A stretch of 64,000 nucleotides of DNA from Leifsonia sp. C5G2 (GTDB lineage Bacteria > Actinomycetota > Actinomycetes > Actinomycetales > Microbacteriaceae). Under the pieces are notes generated by a model that saw only the letters and a program-made list of their open reading frames with translations, had not been told where the DNA came from and ran no database searches. The stretch covers positions 62,001-126,000 of the forward strand of contig NZ_JABFMV010000003.1 of assembly GCF_013359685.1 (NCBI RefSeq), given 5' to 3'. Positions 42,385 through 51,248 of the stretch are shown here, piece after piece (the first letter of the stretch is position 1; every line of letters begins with the position of its first letter). The position numbers and the translations under genes were made by a program.

Positions 42385-43176
42385 ATGACCTCCCCCACCC
42401 GGGTCGCCTCCCGAGTCGAACGCTCCCCCGCCGTCCGCATCCTCGCCCGCGTCGGGCTGGCCGCGATCGGCGTGCTCCACATCCTGATCGGCGTCATCGC
42501 CCTGGCCGTCGCCTCCGGCGCCGGCGGCAGCGCGGACCAGTCGGGCGCCCTCCAGGCCCTCGTCGCCGTCCCCGGCGGGCTCTTCGTGCTCTGGGCCGTC
42601 ATCGTCGGGCTGATCTTCCTCTCGCTCTGGCAGATCCTGCAGGCCGTGACCGCTCGCAGGGCGGGCCAGAAGGTCACCGAGGCCGCGAAGTGCGTCGTCT
42701 ACGCGGCACTGGCCGGCATCGCGATCTCGATCGCCGCGGGCGGCAGGCACAACTCGTCGTCCTCCGAGAAGACGGCGAGCGCGCAGCTGCTCGGGATGCC
42801 CGGCGGTGTCTTCCTGCTCGCCGCCGTCGGCCTCGTCGTCGTCGCCGTCGGTGTCGTGTTCGTGTTCAACGGCGTCACCCACCGCTTCGAGCGCGACCTC
42901 CGGCTGCCGCCGAACCGCTGGGCGACCGTGACGACGACGCTCGGCCGCGTCGGGTACGTCGCGAAGGGGGTCGCCCTGGTCATCGTCGGCGGCCTCGTCG
43001 TCTTCGGCGCGATCACGTCGGACCCCGAGAAGGCCGGCGGCCTGGACGGCAGCCTGAAGGCGCTCATCCAGGTGCCGTTCGGCGTCTTCCTCCTGGTGCT
43101 CATCGCGCTGGGGCTCATCGCCTACGGGCTCTTCTGGTGCGTGCGATCGTACGCGTCGCGCCTCGCCGAGCCGTGA
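42385..43176 (+). CDS. DUF1206 membrane protein
   Basis: A 263-aa protein built of three repeats of a two-helix DUF1206 unit (ARVGLAAIGVLHILIGVIAL; EAAKCVVYAALAGIAI; GRVGYVAKGVALVIVGG), six helices in all. Function unknown. TACCGT (42372-42377) lies 7 bases before the ATG. Confidence 0.9.
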   Translation: MTSPTRVASRVERSPAVRILARVGLAAIGVLHILIGVIALAVASGAGGSADQSGALQALVAVPGGLFVLWAVIVGLIFLSLWQILQAVTARRAGQKVTEAAKCVVYAALAGIAISIAAGGRHNSSSSEKTASAQLLGMPGGVFLLAAVGLVVVAVGVVFVFNGVTHRFERDLRLPPNRWATVTTTLGRVGYVAKGVALVIVGGLVVFGAITSDPEKAGGLDGSLKALIQVPFGVFLLVLIALGLIAYGLFWCVRSYASRLAEP

Positions 43177-43198
43177 GCCGCCGCCCTCCCGGTCCCTG

Positions 43199-45175
43199 CT
43201 AGTCCCCCGCCCCGGCGAACTGCGCGTTGTAGAGCGAGTAGTACGCGCCCCCGCGCGCCAGCAGCTCGCTGTGCGTCCCCTGCTCGACGATGCTGCCCGC
43301 CTCCATCACCAGGATGAGGTCGGCGTCCCGGATGGTCGACAGCCGGTGCGCGATGACGAACGACGTGCGGTCGGCCCGGAGCGCGCTCATCGCCTTCTGC
43401 ACCAGCAGCTCGGTGCGGGTGTCCACCGAGGAGGTGGCCTCGTCGAGGATCAGCACGCTCGGCCGGGCGAGGAACGCGCGGGCGATGGTCAGCAGCTGCT
43501 TCTCGCCCGCCGAGATGTTCGAGCCCTCGTCGTCGAGCACGGTGTCGTAGCCGTCCGGCAGGGAGTGCACGAAGCGGTCGACGTAGGTGGCGCGGGCCGC
43601 ATCCAGCATCTCCTCCTCGGTGGCGTCCGGCCGCCCGTACAGGATGTTGTCGCGGATGGTGCCCTTGAACAGCCAGGTGTCCTGCAGCACCATGCCCATC
43701 CGGCTGCGCAGGTCGTGCCGGGTCATGCTCGCGATGTCGACGCCGTCGAGCGTGATGCGGCCGCCGTCGAGCTCGTAGAAGCGCATCATCAGGTTGACCA
43801 GGGTCGTCTTGCCCGCACCGGTCGGCCCGACGATCGCCACGGTCTGGCCCGGCTGGGCGACCAGCGACAGGTGCTCGATCAGTGGGGTGTCCTCGACGTA
43901 GCGGAACGAGACATCCTCGAACGCCAGCAGCCCGCGCGTCCCTTCCGGGCTCTCCGGCGGCTGCGGGTCGGCCGACTGCTCGTCGGCGTCCAGCAGCTCG
44001 AACACCCGCTCCGCGCTGGCGACGCCCGACTGCAGCAGGTTCGCCATCGACCCCAGCTGGGTGAGCGGCTGCGTGAACTGGCGGGAGTACTGGATGAACG
44101 CGGTCACGTCGCCGAGCTGCATCATCCCGCTCGCCACCTGCAGGCCGCCGACGACCGCGATCGCGACGTACATCAGGTTCCCGACGAACATCATCGACGG
44201 CATGATGAGCCCCGAGATGAACTGCGCGCCGAAGCTCGCCCGGTACATCTCCTGGTTCTTCTCCCGGAAGCGCGCCTCCACCTCGCGGTGGCGGCCGAAC
44301 ACCTTCACCAGCGAGTGGCCGGTGAAGGCCTCCTCGATCTGGCCGTTCAGCTCGCCGGTGTGCCGCCACTGGGCCACGAACAGCTTCTGCGAGCGCTTGG
44401 CGATCACCGTCGTGATGACGAGGGTCAGCGGGATGGTGACGAGCGCGATGACCGCGAGCAGAGGCGAGATCACGAACATCAGCACGACGACGCCGATCAC
44501 GGTCAGAAGGGACGTGAGCAGCTGGCTCATCGTCTGCTGCAGCGACTGCGAGATGTTGTCGATGTCGTTCGTGACGCGGCTGAGCAGCTCACCGCGCTGC
44601 ATCCCGTCGAAGTACTTCAGCGGCAGGCGGTGGAGCTTGTCCTCCACGTCCGCGCGAAGCCGGTACACCGTGCGCTGGGTGATGCCGTTCAGCACGTACG
44701 CCTGCAGGTAGCTGAACAGCGACGACAGCACGTAGAGGGCGAGCACCCAGAGCAGCGTCTGGCCGACGGCCGTGAAGTCGATGCCGGCGCCCGGGGTGAA
44801 GGTCGTGCCCGAGAGCAGGTCGGCGAACTGGTTCTGCCCCTGCGCCCGCAGGCCGTCGATGACCTGCTGCTGCGTCATCCCCTTCGGGAACTGGAGCGAG
44901 AGCGCGCCGGCGAACACCAGGTTGACCGCGTTGCCGAGCAGCTTCGGTCCGAGAACGGCGAACGCCACCGAGATCACCGCGAGCGCCGTCACGGCGACCA
45001 GGGCCAGTCGCTCCGGCCGGAGGCGGCCGAGCAGCCGCTTGGCGCTCGGCCCGAAGTTCAGCGACTTCTGGACGGGCATCCCCATCCCGCCGAACGGGCC
45101 GCCGCCCGGTCCCCGGCGGACAGGGGGTCCGGGAGGGCCCGCGGGCCGGGCCGGTGCCGTGGTCTTCTCGCTCAT
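43199..45175 (-). CDS. ABC exporter half-transporter, permease-ATPase fusion (catalytic NBD)
   Basis: A 658-aa type IV exporter subunit. Six membrane helices lie in residues 40-360, then an ATPase with Walker A GPTGAGKTT, signature NISAGEKQLLTIARA and Walker B VLILDEATSSVD with the catalytic Glu. A Pro/Gly-rich N-terminal 30 residues is extra. AAGGAGA is 8 bases before ATG 45175; the upstream exporter gene ends 12 bases before. The two subunits should form a heterodimeric multidrug exporter. Confidence 0.92.
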   Translation of the reverse strand: MSEKTTAPARPAGPPGPPVRRGPGGGPFGGMGMPVQKSLNFGPSAKRLLGRLRPERLALVAVTALAVISVAFAVLGPKLLGNAVNLVFAGALSLQFPKGMTQQQVIDGLRAQGQNQFADLLSGTTFTPGAGIDFTAVGQTLLWVLALYVLSSLFSYLQAYVLNGITQRTVYRLRADVEDKLHRLPLKYFDGMQRGELLSRVTNDIDNISQSLQQTMSQLLTSLLTVIGVVVLMFVISPLLAVIALVTIPLTLVITTVIAKRSQKLFVAQWRHTGELNGQIEEAFTGHSLVKVFGRHREVEARFREKNQEMYRASFGAQFISGLIMPSMMFVGNLMYVAIAVVGGLQVASGMMQLGDVTAFIQYSRQFTQPLTQLGSMANLLQSGVASAERVFELLDADEQSADPQPPESPEGTRGLLAFEDVSFRYVEDTPLIEHLSLVAQPGQTVAIVGPTGAGKTTLVNLMMRFYELDGGRITLDGVDIASMTRHDLRSRMGMVLQDTWLFKGTIRDNILYGRPDATEEEMLDAARATYVDRFVHSLPDGYDTVLDDEGSNISAGEKQLLTIARAFLARPSVLILDEATSSVDTRTELLVQKAMSALRADRTSFVIAHRLSTIRDADLILVMEAGSIVEQGTHSELLARGGAYYSLYNAQFAGAGD

Positions 45176-45187
45176 CCCCTGCTCTCC

Positions 45188-46921
45188 TTACGCCGCGTCC
45201 TGGGCGGCGAGCTGCGACGACACGATCTCCGCGTACGTCGGGTTGCTCTCCACGAGCTCGTCGTGCGTGCCGGTGCCGACCACGCGGCCGTCCTCCAGCA
45301 CGATGATCAGATCGGCATCCACGATCGTCGACACCCGCTGGGCGACCACGATCATGGTCGCGCCGGCGACGTCCCGGGCGAGGGCGGACCGCAGGCGGGC
45401 GTCCGTCGCGGTGTCGAGCGCCGAGAACGAATCGTCGAAGACGTAGATCTCGGGCTTGCGCACCAGCGCCCTCGCGATCGCCAGGCGCTGCCGCTGGCCG
45501 CCGGAGACGTTGGTGCCGCCCTGCGCGATCGGCGCGTCCAGCTTCTCCGGCATCGCCTCGACGAAGTCGCGCGCCTGCGCGACCTCGAGCGCGTGCCACA
45601 GCTCGTCGTCGGTGGCGTCCGGGTTGCCGTAGCGCAGATTGGAGGCCACCGTGCCGGAGAAGAGGTAGGGCTTCTGCGGGACGATGCCGATGCGCGACCA
45701 GAGCAGCTCCGGGTCGAGCTCGGCCACATCCACCCCATCGACCAGGACGATGCCGCTGGTGGCGTCGAACAGCCGAGGGATGAGGTTCACCAGCGTCGTC
45801 TTGCCCGCTCCGGTGCTGCCGATGATCGCCGTGGTCCTGCCGGGGTGCGCCAGGAACGTCACATCGGTGAGCACCGGATGCTCGGCTCCGGGATACGAGA
45901 AGCCGACGTCGACGAACTCCACCGTCCCGTGCACGCTCACCTCGGTGACCGCGTCGTCGGCCGCACGGACGGACGGCTCGGTGCCGAGCACCTCGCCGAT
46001 GCGGTCGGCGCACACCGACGCCCGGGGCACGAGCACGGCCATCATCGTCGACATCATCACGCCCATCAGGATCTGCATGAGGTACTGCAGGAAGGCGGTC
46101 AGCGTCCCGATCTGCAGCGAGCCCTCCTGCACGCGGAAGGCGCCGAACCAGATCACCGCGACGCTCGAGACGTTGAGCACGAGCATGACGATCGGGAACA
46201 TCAGCGCGAACAGCCGCCCCGCCTTGAGCGCGGTGTCGGTCACCTCGTCGTTCGCGACGCGGAACCGCGCCGTCTCGACGTCCTCCCGCACGAACGCGCG
46301 CAGCACGCGGATGCCGCTCAGCTGCTCCCGCAGCACGCGGTTGACCCGGTCGATGCGGTCCTGCATGCGCCGGAACAGCGGCACCATGCGCGCGATGATG
46401 ATGCTCACCGCCACCAGCAGCGCCGGGACGCTGACCGCGATCAGCCAGGAGAGGTCCAGATCCTGCTGCATCGCCAGAACGATGCCGCCGACGGCCAGGA
46501 TGGGCGCGGAGACCAGCAGGGTGCACGTCATCATCACGAGCATCTGCACCTGCTGCACGTCGTTGGTGTTGCGGGTGATCAGCGACGGTGCACCGAAGGC
46601 GGACACCTCGCGCTCGGAGAACTCGCCGACGCGGTGGAAGATCGCCTCACGCAGGTCGCGGCCGACCAGCATGGCGACCTTCGCCCCGAAGTAGACCGCC
46701 GTGATGGCGCAGGCGATCTGCACGAGCGTGACGCCGAGCATCTCCGCTCCCACCGAGAGGATGTACCCGGTGTCGCCCTTGGCGATGCCGTTGTCGGTGA
46801 TGGCGGCGTTCAGCGTCGGCAGCCAGAGCGACAGCAGCGACTGCGCGAGCTGGAAGACGACGACCCCGATGAGGAGGGGCCAGTGCGGCCGGAGGAACCG
46901 GCCGAGCAGTCTCAGGAGCAT
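45188..46921 (-). CDS. ABC exporter half-transporter, permease-ATPase fusion (degenerate NBD)
   Basis: A 577-aa exporter subunit of the same fold. Walker A GSTGAGKTT and signature NVSGGQRQRLAIARAL are intact, but Walker B reads IYVFDDSFSALD, with Asp in place of the catalytic Glu. This asymmetry is typical of heterodimeric exporters such as BmrCD and TmrAB. ATG 46921 has GGAGG 4 bases upstream and overlaps the TetR stop by 10 bases. Confidence 0.92.
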   Translation of the reverse strand: MLLRLLGRFLRPHWPLLIGVVVFQLAQSLLSLWLPTLNAAITDNGIAKGDTGYILSVGAEMLGVTLVQIACAITAVYFGAKVAMLVGRDLREAIFHRVGEFSEREVSAFGAPSLITRNTNDVQQVQMLVMMTCTLLVSAPILAVGGIVLAMQQDLDLSWLIAVSVPALLVAVSIIIARMVPLFRRMQDRIDRVNRVLREQLSGIRVLRAFVREDVETARFRVANDEVTDTALKAGRLFALMFPIVMLVLNVSSVAVIWFGAFRVQEGSLQIGTLTAFLQYLMQILMGVMMSTMMAVLVPRASVCADRIGEVLGTEPSVRAADDAVTEVSVHGTVEFVDVGFSYPGAEHPVLTDVTFLAHPGRTTAIIGSTGAGKTTLVNLIPRLFDATSGIVLVDGVDVAELDPELLWSRIGIVPQKPYLFSGTVASNLRYGNPDATDDELWHALEVAQARDFVEAMPEKLDAPIAQGGTNVSGGQRQRLAIARALVRKPEIYVFDDSFSALDTATDARLRSALARDVAGATMIVVAQRVSTIVDADLIIVLEDGRVVGTGTHDELVESNPTYAEIVSSQLAAQDAA

Positions 46922-47541
46922 GATGCCTCCGTCGGAGTGGTCGGGAACGTGACGTGCGGGGAGGTGCCGGCGATGCCCACGAGCACCATCCGGGCCAGGT
47001 CGTCGATGCTGAACTCGATCCCCTCGTTGAGCGCGGGGAACGCCGCGGAGAAGGTGATCAGGCGGAGCAGGTGCGCCACGCGCTCCGGGGGCCAGTTGAG
47101 CTCGTGCGTCTCCGGCTCGAGGACGCGCGCGATGATCCGGGCGAACTCGCCGCGCTCCTGGGGGACGGGCGGGCGCTGCGGGCCGATCACCGGCATCAGC
47201 CGCATGACCTTCTGGAACCGCTCGCGCAGCAGGTACAGGATGGCGCGGACCTTGTTCTCCAGAGGGAGCGCGGGGTCGATGCTGCGCAGAGCCTCGCGCA
47301 GCGGCTCGGGGTCGAGGTAGGTCTCGATGGCCGCCTGGACCAGGCTCTCCTTGTCGCCGAAGGCGCGGAAGATCGTGCCCTCGGCGATGCCCGCCGCCTC
47401 GGCGATCTGGCGCGAGGTCACGCCGCGGCCGTGCTCCAGCAGCAGCGGGATGACGGCGTCGACGATCATCGCTTTGCGAACGTCGGCCGCCATCGGCTGG
47501 GCGCGCGTGCGCGGGGCCTCGGTCTGGGCGTCGCTGGTCAC
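46912..47541 (-). CDS. TetR-family regulator of the ABC exporter
   Basis: A 209-aa repressor with helix-turn-helix GRGVTSRQIAEAAGIAEGTIFRAFGDKESLV. It overlaps the first exporter gene by 10 bases, so it probably controls its own operon. GTG 47541 has TAGAGT 6 bases upstream (47548-47553), and a perfect palindrome sits next to it at 47558-47573. Confidence 0.9.
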   Translation of the reverse strand: MTSDAQTEAPRTRAQPMAADVRKAMIVDAVIPLLLEHGRGVTSRQIAEAAGIAEGTIFRAFGDKESLVQAAIETYLDPEPLREALRSIDPALPLENKVRAILYLLRERFQKVMRLMPVIGPQRPPVPQERGEFARIIARVLEPETHELNWPPERVAHLLRLITFSAAFPALNEGIEFSIDDLARMVLVGIAGTSPHVTFPTTPTEASCS

Positions 47542-47557
47542 GCGCTCACTCTACGCG

Positions 47558-47573
47558 GAGTGAGTACTCACTC
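47558..47573. promoter_or_regulatory. TetR operator, perfect 16-bp palindrome
   Basis: GAGTGAGTACTCACTC is its own reverse complement. A further CTCACTC half-site is at 47545-47551, overlapping the -10. The palindrome lies between the -10 and -35 positions of the tetR-ABC operon and upstream of nothing else except the aldo/keto reductase end. Confidence 0.8.
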
Positions 47574-47586
47574 ACAAGCGTCCGTG

Positions 47587-48555
47587 TTATGCGACGGCGA
47601 AGATCTCCGAGATCGCGGCCACCTCGTCCGGCGTCGGCTGCCATGCCGTCGCGGCCTCGGCGTTCGCAACGATCTGCTCCGGCTTCGTCGCGCCGGCGAT
47701 GACGCTCGTCAGGCCGGGCTGGGCGAGCAGCCAGGCGAAGGTGGCGGCCAGCATCGAGACGTCGCGGTCGTCGCAGAACGCCTGGAAGCGCTCGATCCGA
47801 TCCCACGGGGCCTCGTCGAGCAGGTGCTTGCGCAGCTGCATGATGCGGCTGTCGGCCGGGCCGCCCTCCCGGGTGAACTTGCCGGTGAACAGCCCGTTGT
47901 AGAGCGGGAAGTACGGCAGGAAGCCGAGGCCGTAGCGGTTCGCCGCCGGCAGCACCTCGCGCTCGGCGTCGCGCACCAGGAGGCTGTACTCGTTCTGGGC
48001 CGAGATGAACTTCGGGTGGCCGCCCAGCTGCGCGGTGAACTCGGCCTCGGCGATCTCCCAGCCGGACAGGTTCGAGTGGCCGATGTAGCGGATCTTGCCC
48101 TCGGCGATGAGGTCGTCGAGGGTCGCCAGCGTCTCCTCGATGGGGGTGTGCGGGTCGGGACGGTGCAGCTGGTACAGGTCGATCCAGTCGGTGCGCAGGC
48201 GGCGGAGCGAGCTCTCGACAGCGAGACGGATGTAGCGCCGGGAGCCGCGGACGCCCCAGTCCGGTCCGTTGACGCCGGCCATGTCCATCCCGAACTTGGT
48301 GGCGAGCACGATCCGGTCGCGCTTGCCCTCGAGCGCCTTGCCCATGAGCGTCTCGGAGAGGCCGCGCTCCTTGCCGTAGATGTCGGCGGTGTCGAAGAAC
48401 GTGACACCCGCGTCGATGGCGGCGCCGATCACCGCGTCGGTGCCCTCCTGCGTCTCGGTCGCGGTGTCCTTCCGGCCGAAGTTGTTGCAGCCGAGGCCGA
48501 CGGTGGAGACGATGAGTCCGGAGCGTCCGAGGGTGCGGTATTCGATGTTCGCCAT
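47587..48555 (-). CDS. Aldo/keto reductase
   Basis: A 322-aa NADPH-dependent TIM-barrel reductase. Asp and Tyr of the catalytic tetrad are in FFDTADIYGKE, Lys in IVLATKFGMD, and the His region follows in IDLYQLHRPDP; C-terminal VIAGATKPEQI binds NADP. Similar to YajO/YdhF-type general reductases. TAGACT lies 6 bases before ATG 48555. Confidence 0.9.
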   Translation of the reverse strand: MANIEYRTLGRSGLIVSTVGLGCNNFGRKDTATETQEGTDAVIGAAIDAGVTFFDTADIYGKERGLSETLMGKALEGKRDRIVLATKFGMDMAGVNGPDWGVRGSRRYIRLAVESSLRRLRTDWIDLYQLHRPDPHTPIEETLATLDDLIAEGKIRYIGHSNLSGWEIAEAEFTAQLGGHPKFISAQNEYSLLVRDAEREVLPAANRYGLGFLPYFPLYNGLFTGKFTREGGPADSRIMQLRKHLLDEAPWDRIERFQAFCDDRDVSMLAATFAWLLAQPGLTSVIAGATKPEQIVANAEAATAWQPTPDEVAAISEIFAVA

Positions 48556-48687
48556 GCTCCGAGTCTAGGCACGGCGTCGGCCGGCCTCGGCGCTGGTCGC
48601 CCGTCCACAGGCGGAGCTCGCCGCGACTTATCCCCAATGTCCGATTCCCGCGAGTGCAGGGTCGGTGGTCCGCCCTAGAGTCGACCC

Positions 48688-49185
48688 ATGAGCAGTTCCT
48701 TCGCCTACCTCCTCCGCACGACGAGCCCCATCGGCCGGCTCGAGCTCACCAGCGACGGCACGGCCGTCACCTCGCTCTCGATCGAGCGCGAGGGCAGCCT
48801 GCCGCTCGACGACCATCCCGAACGCAGCACCGCGGTGCTCGACGACGCGGCGGCGCAGCTGGCCGAGTACTTCGCGGGCTCGCGGCGCGTGTTCGACGTG
48901 CCGGTCCGGCTGCAGGGCACGCCGTTCCGCCAGGCGGTGTGGCAGCGGCTGGCCGAGCTCGAATTCGGCACGTTCGTGTCGTACGGCGAGCTGGGCGCCT
49001 CCCTCGGTCACGCCGGGTACGGGCGCGCGATCGGCGGTGCGGTCGGGGCCAATCCGGTCCCGATCATCGTGGGCTGCCACCGCGTGCTCTCGTCGAGCGG
49101 GCGCGTCACCGGGTACAGCGGCGGCGAGGGCGTCCCCACCAAGCTGTGGTTACTCGAGCACGAGGGGATCCTGCTGGCCGCATGA
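48688..49185 (+). CDS. ogt: Methylated-DNA-protein cysteine methyltransferase
   Basis: A 165-aa O6-alkylguanine repair protein. The acceptor cysteine is in IIVGCHRVLSSSG, where most homologues have PCHRV; the helix-turn-helix with FRQAVWQRLAELEFGTFVSYGELG and Asn in VGANPV are present. TAGAGT (48676-48681) is 6 bases before the ATG. Overlaps tag by 4 bases (ATGA), an alkylation-repair operon. Confidence 0.92.
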   Translation: MSSSFAYLLRTTSPIGRLELTSDGTAVTSLSIEREGSLPLDDHPERSTAVLDDAAAQLAEYFAGSRRVFDVPVRLQGTPFRQAVWQRLAELEFGTFVSYGELGASLGHAGYGRAIGGAVGANPVPIIVGCHRVLSSSGRVTGYSGGEGVPTKLWLLEHEGILLAA

Positions 49186-49832
49186 GCGCGACGACCGAGC
49201 CCACCGATCCCACCGCAACCGTCGCCCCCGCCGCTGTCGAGCGCGAGGTGCTCGTCGTCGGCGACGACGGCCGCGCCCGCTGCGCCTGGTCGGCGAGCGA
49301 CCCCGAGTACCGCCGCTACCACGACGAGGAGTGGGGGCGGCCCCAGCACGACCCACGAGCCCTCTACGAGAAGCTGTGCCTGGAGGGGTTCCAGGCGGGC
49401 CTCTCCTGGATCACGATCCTGCGCCGGCGGCCGGCGTTCCGCGAACTCTTCCTCGGGTTCGACCCGGTCGAGGTGGCCGAGATGACCGAGGCCGACGTGC
49501 AGCGCCTGCTGCAGGACGCCCGCATCATCCGGCATCGCGGCAAGATCGAGGCCACCATCTCCAACGCGCGCGCCGTGCTCGCCCTCGACGTGCCGCTCGA
49601 GGAGCTGATGTGGGGCTTCGCTCCCACGCCGCGCGCAGGGGACCGCCCGCACTCCTGGGGAGACATCCCGGCCGTCACACCGGAGTCGACCGCCCTCAGC
49701 AAAGAGCTGCGGCGGCGCGGCTTCCGCTTCGTCGGCCCGACGACCATGTATGCCCTCATGCAGGCGACCGGCATGGTCGACGACCACGTCGAGGGCTGCT
49801 TCGTCGTCGAGGAGGTCGAGCCCCGCCCCTGA
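49182..49832 (+). CDS. tag: DNA-3-methyladenine glycosylase I
   Basis: A 216-aa glycosylase removing 3-methyladenine. RCAWSASDPEYRRYHDEEWG starts the conserved domain, with a zinc-site Cys and the His; EKLCLEGFQAGLSWITIL and FVGPTTMYALMQATGMVDDH (second zinc His) follow. An extra 30-residue acidic/Ala-rich head precedes the domain. The stop is followed by a 600-bp repeat region. Confidence 0.93.
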   Translation: MSATTEPTDPTATVAPAAVEREVLVVGDDGRARCAWSASDPEYRRYHDEEWGRPQHDPRALYEKLCLEGFQAGLSWITILRRRPAFRELFLGFDPVEVAEMTEADVQRLLQDARIIRHRGKIEATISNARAVLALDVPLEELMWGFAPTPRAGDRPHSWGDIPAVTPESTALSKELRRRGFRFVGPTTMYALMQATGMVDDHVEGCFVVEEVEPRP

Positions 49833-49840
49833 CGCACCCG

Positions 49841-49959
49841 GCGTCGCGCGACGGCCCGCGTCGCGCGGCGGCCCGCGTCGCGCGACTGCCCGCGTCGCGC
49901 GACGGCCCGCGACGCGCGGCGGCCCGCGACGCGCGGCGGCCCGCGACGCGCGGCGGCCC
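49841..49959. repeat. Seven 17-bp tandem repeats after tag
   Basis: Units of 17 bp with consensus GCGWCGCGCGRCKGCCC run from 49841 without gaps: four of GCGT type (one variant ACTGCCC), then three identical GCGACGCGCGGCGGCCC. The 17-bp period excludes a coding repeat. Units 1 and 4 contain the palindrome CGTCGCGCGACG. Confidence 0.88.
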
Positions 49960-49967
49960 GCGCTCGC

Positions 49968-50130
49968 GACTGCGCCCCGACGGAACGATTGCGCCGCGTC
50001 GAGCAGTCGCACGTGTTCCGGCGGACCGCAGTCGCCCTCGCGCGACCACGACTGCGCCCCTACGGAACGAGTGCGCCTGCGCGAGCAGGCGCGGTCGTAC
50101 CGGCGCACCGCAGTGGCGGCGGCGAAGGAG
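49968..50130. repeat. Two diverged 80-bp hairpin repeats
   Basis: Copies start at 49968 and 50050 (both GACTGCGCCCC) and are about three-quarters identical over 80 bases. Each folds: GACTGCG/CGCAGT(C) outer arms and CGGAAC/GTTCCG inner arms in the first copy. Between 49833 and 50431 I find no credible gene; 50160-50240 holds a further pair of CGGATTCTCG repeats, and 50335-50400 is unusually AT-rich with the palindrome GGATCAGTGATCC (50336-50348). Confidence 0.75.
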
Positions 50131-50431
50131 ACCGAGAGAGTCGGGCCGACGGCGGATGTGGACTCCGCGCCGGATTCTCGCTGGTGAAGCGCCACCGCTC
50201 GTGCCCGACCGCAGGCGGATTCTCGGGTGCTTCACGCTCCGGCACGGAAACGGCGTATGGGGATGACACGCCGGCCACCGCACGTCGGCCCGACTGGTGA
50301 GGACGACAGGATCGCACCAGGTGCGCCCACGCCTCGGATCAGTGATCCTCTCTCTTACTGGTGAGCTTATCTCATTTTTGGTTCGTGCACCACTGAGAAT
50401 TCACCGTGTCGACGAGCGTCTCGTCCCGCCG

Positions 50432-51247
50432 TCACCTCGCCCGGAGAGCCGCCATCAGGCGACCCGGCTCGCCCCGCACCTCGGGCACCACCAGCTCCAG
50501 GTCGCGGGATGCGGGGTCGCGCACCGGCCGCAGCTCGTAGCCTTCCGCCGCGGCCCACGCAAGGAGCTCGTCCGTCGATCCGAACCCGGCACCGGCCTCC
50601 ACGAGGGCCCGGGTGAGCAGACCCTTCGCCTGCTTGTTGAAGTGGTTGAGCGCGCGAACGTGCCCGTCCGCATCCCGCGCGAGCACACGCACGTAGTGCG
50701 CCCCCGGCCGGTCCGGCAGCGGCGCCAGAGCGGCGTACCCCTCCGACCGCAGATCCAGCAGCAGATCGTCCCGCTCCGCCAGGGCATCCGCCCCGGCCGC
50801 GGCCCAGCGCTTCTTCAGCGAGTGCGCTCCGCGGACGAGCGAGAGCCGCGAGTCGAACGAGAGACGGTACGCGGGCACCGGGTCGGCCCCACCCACCAGC
50901 CCGAGCAGCGCCGACTGCACGGCGACCGACTCGGCGGCCACCGACCAGTCCGCCTCCGAGAGCGAGCCGGCGTCCAGGGCGTCGTACAGCACCCCCGTGT
51001 ACCGCTCCAGCGCCCGCATCGTCGGTGACGACGGGATGGCGCGGTTGCGGTCCACCTCGCCGGCCTGCTTCGGGCCCAGCTTGAGGGCGCGCACGGCGGC
51101 ATCGCGGTCGGCCGCGAGGGTCACGACCGCGTCCACCACCTCGCGGCGGACCGCGTTGAGCGACGGGAAACGCAGGCGGTCGAGGGCGAGCGGCGACCCC
51201 GCTCCCCCGCCCCTCTTCGTCTCGGAGGGCGGGAGCAGGATGAGCAC
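50432..51247 (-). CDS. yaaA: YaaA family peroxide-stress protein
   Basis: A 271-aa protein with the family signature LILLPPSETKR at the start, YTGVLYDALDA and HFNKQAKGLLTR. E. coli YaaA lowers intracellular iron and oxidative DNA damage. GTG 51247 has GGAGGG 5 bases upstream and lies one base after the stop of the P-loop kinase gene. Confidence 0.9.
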   Translation of the reverse strand: MLILLPPSETKRGGGAGSPLALDRLRFPSLNAVRREVVDAVVTLAADRDAAVRALKLGPKQAGEVDRNRAIPSSPTMRALERYTGVLYDALDAGSLSEADWSVAAESVAVQSALLGLVGGADPVPAYRLSFDSRLSLVRGAHSLKKRWAAAGADALAERDDLLLDLRSEGYAALAPLPDRPGAHYVRVLARDADGHVRALNHFNKQAKGLLTRALVEAGAGFGSTDELLAWAAAEGYELRPVRDPASRDLELVVPEVRGEPGRLMAALRAR

Positions 51248-51248
51248 G

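Noticed and set aside
43271-47320. 1349-residue open frame antisense to the ABC exporter genes
   Set aside because: Shadow of two clearly real ABC genes on the other strand; low-complexity Arg/His/Asp composition.
48628-48636. TTATCCCCA resembling a DnaA box near ogt
   Set aside because: Single copy with one mismatch, no cluster, no dnaA/dnaN neighbourhood; not an origin.
49750-50300. Several open frames across the tag 3' repeat field
   Set aside because: They consist of translated 17-bp tandem repeats in shifting frame, with no ribosome-binding site or family.
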